Source: an uncultured Bacilli bacterium
GTDB lineage: Bacteria; Bacillota_I; Bacilli_A; RFN20; CAG-449
DNA: 55,263 bases
NCBI GenBank assembly: GCA_947591215.1
Contig: CANQCZ010000006.1
Coordinates: 1-55,263 of the forward strand
Direction: 5' to 3'
Positions 18,372-25,464 of this stretch are shown one piece after another. The position numbers and the translations under genes are program-made. The first letter of the stretch is position 1. The number at the start of each line of letters is the position of its first letter. The notes beneath the pieces are model-generated. The model saw only the letters and a list, made by a program, of their open reading frames with translations. It did not search any database and was not told the origin of the DNA.

Positions 18372-18502
18372 GAAGCATATGAGTTTGATTCAGTAAATCC
18401 GATAAGAAATATATCAAAAAGATGTTTGAAGTTTTTCATCGTGAGCAAGTTCCACTTATGGTTGGCAAAGGACAATATCGAAAGAAAAGGCCTAAAAAAT
18501 AA
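18372..18502 (+). pseudogene. Broken 3' duplicate of the small basic-protein gene
   Basis: Matches the last roughly 43 codons of the gene at 17485-17904, but one base is missing near 18397 (GTAAATCC versus GTAGATTCC), shifting the frame. After the shift about 34 codons remain in register (KKMFEVFHREQVPL then a Lys/Arg-rich tail and TAA at 18500-18502). There is no start or N-terminal part. It is followed at once by sRNA copy 3, as the intact gene is by copy 1. Confidence 0.8.
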
Positions 18503-18509
18503 ATAACAT

Positions 18510-18602
18510 AAAAAAAGAAAGTGCCACGAGCAATTAAGCCTCTTTCCGTGGGGGCTACAAGGACGAAAGCGGTAATACGCTAACACCGAGCCAAACACTT
18601 TC
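18510..18602 (-). ncRNA. Candidate structured small RNA, copy 3
   Basis: Nearly identical to copy 1, with the GAAAGUG/CACUUUC, GGCU/AGCC and CCACG/CGUGG stems all intact; the few substitutions seen fall in loops. The U-tail is at 18516-18510 and predicted +1 at 18602. Confidence 0.7.
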
Positions 18603-18609
18603 TAGACTT

Positions 18610-18639
18610 ATTGTATACGAGATTTCGAATCTAAGTCAA
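18610..18639 (-). promoter_or_regulatory. Sigma-A promoter of sRNA copy 3
   Basis: Minus strand: TTGACT (18639-18634), 18-bp spacer, TACAAT (18615-18610), the same geometry as copies 1 and 2. Confidence 0.75.
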
Positions 18640-18775
18640 TAAATTTGTTAATGCATGAAGGAAACAAATCAATATAGGATGAATTTATAGAAAATTGTCC
18701 TTTTAGAAAAATATTATAGAATTTAAAAGATACCTATGTTAAGATAACTAACGGAAACAAGAAAGAGGTGTTAAG

Positions 18776-18928
18776 ATGCCACGCGAAAATATTATCTTGC
18801 GTTGTACTGAATGCGGTGATGAAAATTATATCGGCACTAAGAATAAGCGCACTCATCCTGATAGAAGAGAGATAAAGAAATACTGCCCTAAATGCAATAA
18901 AATGACAGTACATAAGGAAAAGAAATAG
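18776..18928 (+). CDS. rpmG: Ribosomal protein bL33 (zinc-binding form)
   Basis: A 50-residue large-subunit ribosomal protein. The sequence begins [18 protein letters not shown] and carries two CxxC pairs (CTEC near residue 10, CPKC near residue 38), so it is the zinc-containing form of L33, and NKRTHPDR is also typical. GAAAGAGGTG precedes the ATG. It is followed at once by a strong terminator, so it is probably a single-gene transcript. Confidence 0.92.
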   Translation: MPRENIILRCTECGDENYIGTKNKRTHPDRREIKKYCPKCNKMTVHKEKK

Positions 18929-18948
18929 AGCTGCGGCTCTTTTTTTTA
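18927..18948 (+). terminator. rpmG terminator
   Basis: AGAGC (18927-18931) pairs with GCTCT (18936-18940) around a TGCG loop, followed by eight T. It overlaps the last base of the rpmG stop codon. Confidence 0.85.
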
Positions 18949-18957
18949 TTTAAGGCT

Positions 18958-19575
18958 ATGTATCGATTATTTGAAAAAAATGATGATTTTGCTTCCAATA
19001 TGTATCTACTAAAAGGAAGTGAAGGAACGATTCTAATCGATCCGAGTTCTATAAGTCAACATCTTCTGGAATTATGCAAATCTTGGGGCTCGATTAAAGC
19101 GATCATCATCACTCACGGGCATTATGATCATTTTAAAGCTTTGGAAGCTTATTTAAAAATATTTCCAGAAGCGATTGTTTATCTTTTTAAACAAGAGCGA
19201 ATCTTTTTTAATCCGCATCAAAATTGTTCTTGTCTTTTTAATGAGCCGTATTTTTATGATGGCGATGTGACTTTTCTCGATGAAGGAACGATAACTATGG
19301 CGGGATTGAAATTAGAAATCATCGCTTTTAGTGGTCATAGCGAAGGGTCAATGGCGATTTTCAATAAAGAAGAACGTGAACTTTTTGTCGGCGATTTCAT
19401 CTTTAAGGATAGTATCGGGCGCTGCGATTTAAAAAGCGGGTCATGGCCGAAGATGCAAGAATCATTAAAGCGATTCAAGATGATGAATTTAGATCCACGG
19501 ACTTTGATTTTACCAGGTCATGGACCGACCACCACTTATGATTATTTAATGAAAAATAATCCTTTTTTGCGTTAA
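18958..19575 (+). CDS. Metallo-beta-lactamase-fold hydrolase (glyoxalase II-like)
   Basis: A 205-residue MBL-fold enzyme with the metal ligands in place: THGHYDHF near residue 58, GHSEGSM near 124, VGDFIF near 141 (bridging Asp) and LPGHGPTT near 190. The set resembles B. subtilis YqgX and small hydroxyacylglutathione-hydrolase-like proteins; the true substrate cannot be read from sequence. AAGG lies a few bases before the ATG, which is only 10 nt after the rpmG terminator. Confidence 0.85.
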   Translation: MYRLFEKNDDFASNMYLLKGSEGTILIDPSSISQHLLELCKSWGSIKAIIITHGHYDHFKALEAYLKIFPEAIVYLFKQERIFFNPHQNCSCLFNEPYFYDGDVTFLDEGTITMAGLKLEIIAFSGHSEGSMAIFNKEERELFVGDFIFKDSIGRCDLKSGSWPKMQESLKRFKMMNLDPRTLILPGHGPTTTYDYLMKNNPFLR

Positions 19576-19615
19576 AAACCGAATTTCTTCTCATACTAAA
19601 AGCGGTGATTAAACG

Positions 19616-20029
19616 ATGAAAAAGGGTGAAATTATTTTAATTGCATTATTGAGTACGATTGTCTTTGGCGGAATGAATGAAGTATATTATCTCTTTAATT
19701 TTTCGCCGTTATCTTTAGGACATCTTCATCGAAGCATCGACAGTTACGAATGGTCGTTGCTTTTAAGCGGTGTGGTGATCTTTGTCATATGGTCGCTGAT
19801 TGGTCTTTTTTTTAAACGCCTCATAATGTGCTTTAATAAAATGCGATACTATTTTATTACTTCGATGATTATTTTTGTGATCATCAATTTTTACTTACGG
19901 TATATGTGGGACGATTTTTTGATGATGAACTTACAAGGCGAAGTGTGTTTGATGTCGAGCATAATTTTTTCGACATATCTTTTTTTCTATTCCATATATT
20001 ATGGAAATGAAGTAAAATATAGGCGTTAG
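19616..20029 (+). CDS. Small integral membrane protein, four predicted TM helices
   Basis: Unrecognised 137-residue protein. Hydrophobic segments lie at about residues 4-24, 47-67, 81-101 and 115-130, separated by short polar turns, so it probably sits in the cytoplasmic membrane. No catalytic motif is seen. It lies 13 nt before efp and may share its transcript. Confidence 0.6.
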   Translation: MKKGEIILIALLSTIVFGGMNEVYYLFNFSPLSLGHLHRSIDSYEWSLLLSGVVIFVIWSLIGLFFKRLIMCFNKMRYYFITSMIIFVIINFYLRYMWDDFLMMNLQGEVCLMSSIIFSTYLFFYSIYYGNEVKYRR

Positions 20030-20041
20030 GAGATTTAATAA

Positions 20042-20599
20042 ATGATTATTGTCAATGATTTTAAACCCGGTAATACTTTTATTTACGAGAACCAATTGTA
20101 CACGGTTCTTGACATTCAACACAACAAGACGGCGATGCGCCAAATGATCGTTAAAGTGAAAGCCAAAAATTGTCGTACCGGGGCAATTACCGATATTTCT
20201 TTTACCGGTGGCGATAAAGTTGAATTAGCACATCTTGAAAAGAAAAAAATGTCTTATCTTTACGATGAAGGCGATGCGTTATGTTTCATGGATCAAGATA
20301 CTTACGATCAAGTGTCGATTCCTAAAGAGCGGTTACAATGGGAATTGAACTTTATTAAAGAAGGCGAAGTCTTGGAAATCGTCGATTATGAAGGAGAAAT
20401 TCTTGGTATCAACTTGCCGGCGAAAGTAACTTTGAAGATCACTAAATGTGAACCGGCCGTTCGTGGCGATACGGTTAACAAGGCGATGAAAGACGCTTAT
20501 CTTGAAACCGGCTTGAAAGTCAGAGTCCCTTTATTCGTTGAAGAGGGCGATGATATCATCGTCTTTACCGCTGACGGGACTTATGATTCAAGAGCTTAA
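20042..20599 (+). CDS. efp: Translation elongation factor P
   Basis: EF-P rescues ribosomes stalled at polyproline stretches. The 185-residue protein has the three-domain EF-P layout (KPGNTF opening, RTGAITD near residue 53, GLKVRVPLFVEEGD near the C-terminus). The domain I loop that normally carries Lys (B. subtilis K32) or Arg reads NKTAMRQM: gap-free alignment puts Met at position 32 and Arg at 33. The usual modified lysine is therefore absent. AGGAG precedes the ATG; a terminator follows. Confidence 0.95.
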   Translation: MIIVNDFKPGNTFIYENQLYTVLDIQHNKTAMRQMIVKVKAKNCRTGAITDISFTGGDKVELAHLEKKKMSYLYDEGDALCFMDQDTYDQVSIPKERLQWELNFIKEGEVLEIVDYEGEILGINLPAKVTLKITKCEPAVRGDTVNKAMKDAYLETGLKVRVPLFVEEGDDIIVFTADGTYDSRA

Positions 20600-20639
20600 T
20601 ATAGCATTTTTAAAACTTACATTAAATAATAATTTGAAT

Positions 20640-20664
20640 GCGTCCTTAAGGGACGCATTTATTT
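20640..20664 (+). terminator. efp terminator
   Basis: TGCGTCC (20640-20646) pairs with GGGACGCA (20650-20657) around a short TTAA-type loop, followed by TTTATTTT. Confidence 0.85.
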
Positions 20665-20696
20665 TAGAAAGGGATGTATGCGCTCCTTGAGTGTAG

Positions 20697-20725
20697 TTGT
20701 AATTTCAGGCTAATTATGTTATATT
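20697..20725 (+). promoter_or_regulatory. Promoter of the ATP-grasp operon
   Basis: TTGTAA (20697-20702), a 17-bp spacer, TATATT (20720-20725), with an extended -10 TG at 20717-20718. It lies between the efp terminator and the first gene of the four-gene operon, so that operon is a separate unit. Confidence 0.65.
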
Positions 20726-20743
20726 TTTTCAAGGAGAAAAGAT

Positions 20744-21382
20744 ATGTTTAAGTTAGAGATGGCTAAGCAATATGAAGACTTTTTTCATCGGCCACATGAT
20801 CGATCGTTTGAATTATTGGACGGAGAAAGAAAGATCATGATTTCTGCCCCACATAGCGTGGAACAGACAAGAAACGGCAACATCAAATATGCTGAGCCAC
20901 AGACTGGAGTTTTAGCTAAATTACTACATGACGAACTTGATTGTCCGGTGATTTTTAAAACGCGAAATTGCTTTGACGATGCTAATTTTGATAAAACAAG
21001 TCCCTATAAAGATGCTTTAAAAGAATATATCCTAACTCATAATATTGTTTTTCTCATTGATTTGCACCAATTGGCTCCATATAGAGAAGTCAAGATAAAT
21101 ATCGGAACCGGCAATTTTAAGAATATCAGCGACTTAAAATACATTAATTTTGCATTGGAAGCTTTTACGAAGCACCGTCTTGGAGTGGTTCAAATCGGAA
21201 CGCCATTTGACGCCTCATATCCATATACGATTTCATCGTATATCGCTTCAAATTGCCATATTCCGTGTATGCAGATTGAATTAAATTCGAAAATGTTATG
21301 GATGGAAAGTGAAGAGTGTGAATTAGAGTCGGTTTTTGAAGCCTTAAAAGAATTCGTGCTTGCGATTGAAAGTGGTAAATAA
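20744..21382 (+). CDS. N-formylglutamate amidohydrolase-like zinc hydrolase
   Basis: A 212-residue protein resembling the FGase/HutG-type amidohydrolase fold. Candidate zinc ligands are H37 in ISAPHSVEQTR, E51 in YAEPQTG, and H108 in LIDLHQLA; these resemble the family pattern SxPHxG/E ... DxHS. The family hydrolyses N-formylglutamate and includes poly-gamma-glutamate hydrolases. No histidine-degradation genes are nearby. It is the first gene of an operon with two RimK-like ligases, which suggests opposing making and breaking of an amide-linked product (inference). AAGGAG precedes the ATG. Confidence 0.65.
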   Translation: MFKLEMAKQYEDFFHRPHDRSFELLDGERKIMISAPHSVEQTRNGNIKYAEPQTGVLAKLLHDELDCPVIFKTRNCFDDANFDKTSPYKDALKEYILTHNIVFLIDLHQLAPYREVKINIGTGNFKNISDLKYINFALEAFTKHRLGVVQIGTPFDASYPYTISSYIASNCHIPCMQIELNSKMLWMESEECELESVFEALKEFVLAIESGK

Positions 21383-21383
21383 A

Positions 21384-22703
21384 ATGGAAAAAATGGATAT
21401 AGCGATGATCGATAATCACATCGAATTGACATTCGACAAGAAAAAAGTCACTGATGCTTTTGATGATTGTTTTCAAGTGCAATGCGATAATATTAAATAC
21501 GTAAGCGCCGATTTGGCGACTATATGTGTGAGTGAAGAAATCTATCAAAAATATTCAGGCGAAAAAATGGCCTTGATTAATGTCAAAGACCATAAGTATA
21601 TCAACGTGATTCTCAAACCGAAGAAGGAACTTGTATCTAACTCGATTCGAATTACAAGCTACATCAAAGAAGCGTTAAACGTCGCTAATGGCAGTGAAAT
21701 ATTTTTATGTCATTATAAAACTAGGGTGTACAATCGCTTTTATTTGCAAAAAATCGATCATATTCGTGAAAACAATATCGTCATTTCACAAGCGGATTTA
21801 AATGATCTTGAAATGGACGTTTCGCATTCTAAATGTGAACTTTATGAAGTTTTTAACTCCGTGACCAAGGAAAGTATGATCGTGAAAAAGAGTCATATTT
21901 TTGTTGATCCGACTTTAAAAAAAGGTTCGATAAAGTTAAATCGAAAACAAAGGATATTTTTGGGTCTTGAACTACCATTATATCTTAGCGAGATTCGTCG
22001 CGCGATTATCGAAAAAAAGTGCACTGAGGAAGAAAAAGCCCTTATATATAACATCTATACGAAAGATGATTATTTTTTGATAGACGATACAACTTACGAC
22101 GAGCGCGAGCAAGTCAAGAAAATCCTTCTTGAAAAAATCGCATATGAAATTCGCGTGATTCCGGTCATCGAGGCCTTTTATCGTCCTGAAAAACGAAGTT
22201 TAAGGCAGAAGTTGACGGACTTTTATGTCGGTAAAAGTACGATGTCGCTTATCTGTTGTCGACCTTATGAAAATGATGAAGGCATCAATGTCGTAAGAAT
22301 GACTAAATCCAATATGAAATTGCTCGGCGTCGAAGAGATGGATATGGTGCGTCTTCAATATAAAAAGACCCAAATTCATTGTCGGGTTTTAGGTTTTGAC
22401 GATGAACAATTATTTTTAAAGACCAATCTTCCGCTTCCGATGGAACTGGTGATTGGAATTCCAACTCACATTCGCAAAAAACTTCATATTACGGAATTAA
22501 ATACTACCATCAAAGTCGATCGGGACACCGGTTTTATTTTTAAGCGGAGTATAAATGAGCAGATTGTGCCGATTTTATTGACGTTTTTTTCGTCAACTAT
22601 CTTTAGCAGTGTTTCGGAACTGCTTCCGATTTTACTTTCGATCGTGCTGGTGCCGCTAGTATTGTATCTTAACTTGTCATCAAAACGAAATATGCGCGGA
22701 TAA
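21384..22703 (+). CDS. Membrane-anchored multi-barrel-like protein of unknown function
   Basis: Unrecognised; 439 residues from the ATG at 21384 (a TTG at 21360 inside the previous gene is less likely). Several stretches share one pattern, hydrophobic strand plus 'xxxx-LG/LN-V': IRITSYIKEALNVANGSE, IKLNRKQRIFLGLE, VVRMTKSNMKLLGVEEMD and IPTHIRKKLHI. They recall double-psi or swapped-hairpin barrels such as the N-terminal parts of spore-coat-associated YheC/YheD ATP-grasp proteins (weak resemblance, inference). The last 50 residues hold two adjacent hydrophobic segments, so it is probably membrane-anchored at its C-terminus. It sits between the hydrolase and the two ligases. Confidence 0.6.
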   Translation: MEKMDIAMIDNHIELTFDKKKVTDAFDDCFQVQCDNIKYVSADLATICVSEEIYQKYSGEKMALINVKDHKYINVILKPKKELVSNSIRITSYIKEALNVANGSEIFLCHYKTRVYNRFYLQKIDHIRENNIVISQADLNDLEMDVSHSKCELYEVFNSVTKESMIVKKSHIFVDPTLKKGSIKLNRKQRIFLGLELPLYLSEIRRAIIEKKCTEEEKALIYNIYTKDDYFLIDDTTYDEREQVKKILLEKIAYEIRVIPVIEAFYRPEKRSLRQKLTDFYVGKSTMSLICCRPYENDEGINVVRMTKSNMKLLGVEEMDMVRLQYKKTQIHCRVLGFDDEQLFLKTNLPLPMELVIGIPTHIRKKLHITELNTTIKVDRDTGFIFKRSINEQIVPILLTFFSSTIFSSVSELLPILLSIVLVPLVLYLNLSSKRNMRG

Positions 22704-22712
22704 GGAGCAAAA

Positions 22713-23585
22713 ATGATGCGTGGTTGGTTAGTGGTAAATCACTATCTTGATTCAAAGAAATTTTCAGAACTTTACGCGATGCTTTGTGAATCCGCGACAA
22801 AACTGAACGTAAGTTTAGAAATCAAAACTACTGGCGAAATCATCTGTGAGGTTTCGTCTCGTTTTGCCATGTATTCATTGCCCGATTTTGTGATATTTTG
22901 GGATAAAGATATTTATGTGGCTCAAAGGCTAGAAAAAGCCGGTATCAAAGTGTTTAATTCTTCGAAAGCGATTGAACTTTGCGATAATAAAATTTTAACT
23001 GCCATCAACCTTGAAAATAAGGTTAAAACACCAAAGACCATCATCGCTCCGCGAACTTTTGAAGGAATCGACTATCCTAAATTGGATTTTCTCGAATATG
23101 CTAGAAAAACACTACATTTTCCACTTGTCATCAAAGAAGCGTATGGATCGTTTGGGAAGCAAGTGTATTTAGCTAATGATATGGATGAAGCAAGTGCTAT
23201 CATTAAAAGCCTTCATCATAAGGAATTTTTAATTCAAGAATTCATCGCGACCAGTCAAGGACGCGACGTACGCGTCAATGTGGTAGGGCAAAAGGTAGTT
23301 TCATCGATGTTACGATATAATCCCGATGATTTCCGCTCCAACATCACAAATGGCGGTAAGATGAAGCCTTATAAATTAAATGAACAACAAAAAAACATGG
23401 CTCTTAAAGCGTGTGAAACTTTAGGACTTGATTTTGCCGGCGTGGATCTTCTTTTTGGTGAACACGATGAACCGCTTGTGTGTGAAGTCAACTCTAATCC
23501 GCATTTTAAAAGTAGCTATATTTGCACCGGCATCGACATGAGCTTTTATGTGATTGAATATATCATTGAAAAATTAAAAGGGTAA
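22713..23585 (+). CDS. RimK-like ATP-grasp ligase 1
   Basis: A 290-residue ATP-grasp enzyme expected to join a carboxylate to an amine with ATP through an acyl phosphate. Visible residues: K141 in FPLVIKEAYGSFGKQ, E176 in IQEFI, R184 and R187 in GRDVRVNV, RSNITNGG near 208-215, D245 in GVDLLF, and the Mg-binding E258-x-N260 in CEVNSNPHF. The overall pattern is that of RimK/LysX-type ligases. AAGGAG is 5 nt before the first of two consecutive ATGs. The substrate is unknown. Confidence 0.85.
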   Translation: MMRGWLVVNHYLDSKKFSELYAMLCESATKLNVSLEIKTTGEIICEVSSRFAMYSLPDFVIFWDKDIYVAQRLEKAGIKVFNSSKAIELCDNKILTAINLENKVKTPKTIIAPRTFEGIDYPKLDFLEYARKTLHFPLVIKEAYGSFGKQVYLANDMDEASAIIKSLHHKEFLIQEFIATSQGRDVRVNVVGQKVVSSMLRYNPDDFRSNITNGGKMKPYKLNEQQKNMALKACETLGLDFAGVDLLFGEHDEPLVCEVNSNPHFKSSYICTGIDMSFYVIEYIIEKLKG

Positions 23586-23607
23586 ACGATAAGTCAGGTT
23601 AAAGATT

Positions 23608-24414
23608 ATGGACGGATGGCTAATTTACGATGAAATAGGGGCTAAACGTAATCGATGGTTCATCGATCGATTGATAATGCTTGCTAAGCAAAAAGGAATC
23701 AACTTGAAACTCATATTAACCACTGATAATTGGAAGAATAATGATGATTTCAATAAGATTGATTTCGCTATTGTAAGAACCATTGATCCAACGATAAATA
23801 AGTTTTTTGAAGATTTTGGTATTAGAACTTTCAACAATTACGCTACTTCGTCAATCGCTAACGATAAATGGAAAACATTTCAGGTGGCTAAAGAACTTTC
23901 GATACCCACTATGGACACGATATTGATCAGTGAAGAATTTAAACCATCAGCTTATCCGTTTGTACTAAAAAGTCGCAATGGACATGGCGGTAGTGAAGTG
24001 TTTTTGATAAATGATGCATCTGAATATCGAAAAAGGCTTCAAAATATTGACCCGCAAAACTATATTGCCCAAAAAATGTGCACAAAGATTGGCTTCGATA
24101 TGCGAGTGTATGCTCTAAAAAATGAGATTTTAGCGGCGATTTTAAGGCATTCATCCACCGATTTTCGCAGTAACTATTCATTGGGTGGCGAAGTTAGCGT
24201 CGCTCAAGTAGATACGATTCAAACCCAAATCGTTCAAAAGATAGTTTCTACACTAAATTGCGATTTTGTCGGTATCGATTTTATAATGAATGAAGGAACT
24301 TGGGTATTGAATGAAATCGAAGATGTCGTGGGGACAAGAATGCTTTATAAATGCACGGACATCGATGCGGGACAATTTTATATCGATTATATTTATGATG
24401 AAATGAGAAAATAA
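23608..24414 (+). CDS. RimK-like ATP-grasp ligase 2 with altered metal site
   Basis: A 268-residue paralogue-like ATP-grasp protein 22 nt after ligase 1. Shared features include K121 in FPFVLKSRNGHGGSE, DMRVYAL near 164-170, STDFRSNYSLGG near 183-194 and D224 in VGIDF. At the Mg-binding site the first Glu is kept (E236 in NEIED), but the position matching Asn260 of ligase 1 is Glu238 and the following Asn is lost. It may bind metal differently, act on another substrate, or be inactive. Function is unknown; it is the last gene of the operon. Confidence 0.78.
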   Translation: MDGWLIYDEIGAKRNRWFIDRLIMLAKQKGINLKLILTTDNWKNNDDFNKIDFAIVRTIDPTINKFFEDFGIRTFNNYATSSIANDKWKTFQVAKELSIPTMDTILISEEFKPSAYPFVLKSRNGHGGSEVFLINDASEYRKRLQNIDPQNYIAQKMCTKIGFDMRVYALKNEILAAILRHSSTDFRSNYSLGGEVSVAQVDTIQTQIVQKIVSTLNCDFVGIDFIMNEGTWVLNEIEDVVGTRMLYKCTDIDAGQFYIDYIYDEMRK

Positions 24415-24599
24415 GGCGAAAAAATAATAGAAACTAAATATTTAAGTTAATCTATATGATTTATTTAATCGACATTTTGCAATTGTAATTTTTTTTGATG
24501 TCTTCAAAAATCGACATCTTATTTCTTTTGAAATTCTTATGATAAGAGTGTTCTTTTTCTGACGGAGAGAACGTATATCTAATGTGAGGAGGAGATATT

Positions 24600-25094
24600 A
24601 TGAATCGTCAAATTGTTGCATTCTTATCATTGTTTTCCTTGGCTTTAGTACTTTCAATTTACTATGTGATGATTCCAAGTGGTATTTCAAATGATCAACC
24701 GGTCGAAAATCCGATAACCGAAGTGGCTGATGCTTCAAGCTTATTCTTTGAGGCCTTAATTCTAGAACGCGATCAACGTCACGAAGAAACGATTGAAGGA
24801 CATACCGCGATTTTGACATCAACCGAGTACACTAATGCCGAAAAAGCTACGGCTTTAGAAGCGATTGAAAACGAAAAATACATTCAAGAAACCGAAAATA
24901 AATTACAAGATGAGATAAAAGAGCTCGGATATCCGGCATGTTTTGTCGAAATGAGAGGCGATATGATCAATGTTTTGGCATATATGAAAGACGCTACGAA
25001 GCAAGAGCAAAAACGTTCGGCCAGTCAAATCATTTTTACCGTTCAAAGTATCCTAGAAACTGAATGTGATTTAGTCGTTGAATTCCAAAGTTAA
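24600..25094 (+). CDS. spoIIIAH: SpoIIIAH-like sporulation protein
   Basis: In Bacillus SpoIIIAH is made in the mother cell and binds forespore SpoIIQ to form a channel between the two cells. This 164-residue protein has one N-terminal membrane helix (residues 5-25), an acidic alpha-helical linker with many Glu, and a C-terminal domain with ACFVEMRGDMINVLAYM and QIIFTVQSILETECDLVVEF, as expected for the ring-building motif. The remaining spoIIIA genes are not adjacent, so in this lineage the gene is separate. GGAGGAG precedes the ATG. Confidence 0.8.
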   Translation: MNRQIVAFLSLFSLALVLSIYYVMIPSGISNDQPVENPITEVADASSLFFEALILERDQRHEETIEGHTAILTSTEYTNAEKATALEAIENEKYIQETENKLQDEIKELGYPACFVEMRGDMINVLAYMKDATKQEQKRSASQIIFTVQSILETECDLVVEFQS

Positions 25095-25150
25095 ACTTGA
25101 TATAAACGTTGAAATAATATATCATAATGAATATTAAGGAGACGTTATAA

Positions 25151-25357
25151 ATGGAGTGGTTATTATATTTGGTTTTAGGTCTAATCGGTGGACTTGCTAT
25201 CGGATTTTTCGGAGCTAGGGCGCTTTTTAAAAAGCAATTGCGCGACAATCCGCCGATCAACGAAAAAATGATTAGAGCGATGTACATGCAGATGGGACGT
25301 AAACCTTCAGAAGCGCAGATACGCGCGACGATCAAAGCGATGAATGACGCTAAATAA
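25151..25357 (+). CDS. UPF0154 (YneF) family membrane protein
   Basis: A 68-residue protein with an N-terminal membrane helix (residues 3-23) and the conserved tail DNPPINEKMIRAMYMQMGRKPSE, which is the signature of the UPF0154/YneF family. The function of the family is unknown. AAGGAG precedes the ATG and a strong terminator follows the stop. Confidence 0.9.
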   Translation: MEWLLYLVLGLIGGLAIGFFGARALFKKQLRDNPPINEKMIRAMYMQMGRKPSEAQIRATIKAMNDAK

Positions 25358-25379
25358 AAGCCTTAAATGGCTTTTTTTT
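25356..25379 (+). terminator. yneF terminator
   Basis: AAAAGCC (25356-25362) pairs with GGCTTTT (25369-25375), continuing into a run of T to 25379. Confidence 0.85.
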
Positions 25380-25384
25380 AGCAT

Positions 25385-25427
25385 AAAAAAAGGGTAAAGT
25401 GAAATTTTAATGTGTACCCTTTTTTTA
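25385..25427 (-). terminator. plsY terminator (bidirectional)
   Basis: AAAAAAAGGGTA (25385-25396) pairs with TACCCTTTTTTT (25415-25426). On the minus strand it ends plsY, about 60 nt beyond its stop; on the plus strand it backs up the yneF terminator. Confidence 0.8.
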
Positions 25428-25464
25428 TTGATTAACTTTTTATAAGATATACCAAAATACAACT

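Larger units (their letters stand above)
17911..18670 (-). repeat. Three direct copies of a ~160-bp unit (sRNA gene plus its promoter)
   Basis: Units begin near 17911, 18102 and 18509. Each carries, reading on the minus strand, a TTGACT-18-TACAAT promoter, an 86-89 nt structured segment bounded by GAAAGTG and CACTTTC, and a run of seven T. Flanks beyond the promoter (AAGGAAAACAAA-like) are also partly conserved. Copies 1 and 3 are nearly identical; copy 2 differs mainly in one hairpin. Copies 1 and 3 are preceded by the end of the basic-protein gene (intact or broken), and copy 2 by only its last codons (CTAAAAAATAA), so protein-gene end and RNA were duplicated together. Confidence 0.85.

Noticed and set aside
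17485-18602. Classical type III toxin-antitoxin (ToxIN-like)
   Set aside because: In ToxIN the antitoxin RNA repeats are short, tandem and upstream of the toxin in the same transcript. Here the RNAs are separate genes on the opposite strand, and the protein does not resemble ToxN in what I can see.
17911-18670. CRISPR array
   Set aside because: Only three long units of unequal spacing with internal promoters and large stems; no short repeat-spacer periodicity and no cas genes.
17911-18670. Miniature transposon with GAAAGTG/CACTTTC as terminal repeats
   Set aside because: The ends coincide with a promoter start point and a U-run, no target-site duplication is visible, and conservation continues through the promoter outside the supposed ends. 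Not fully excluded as a mobile cassette.
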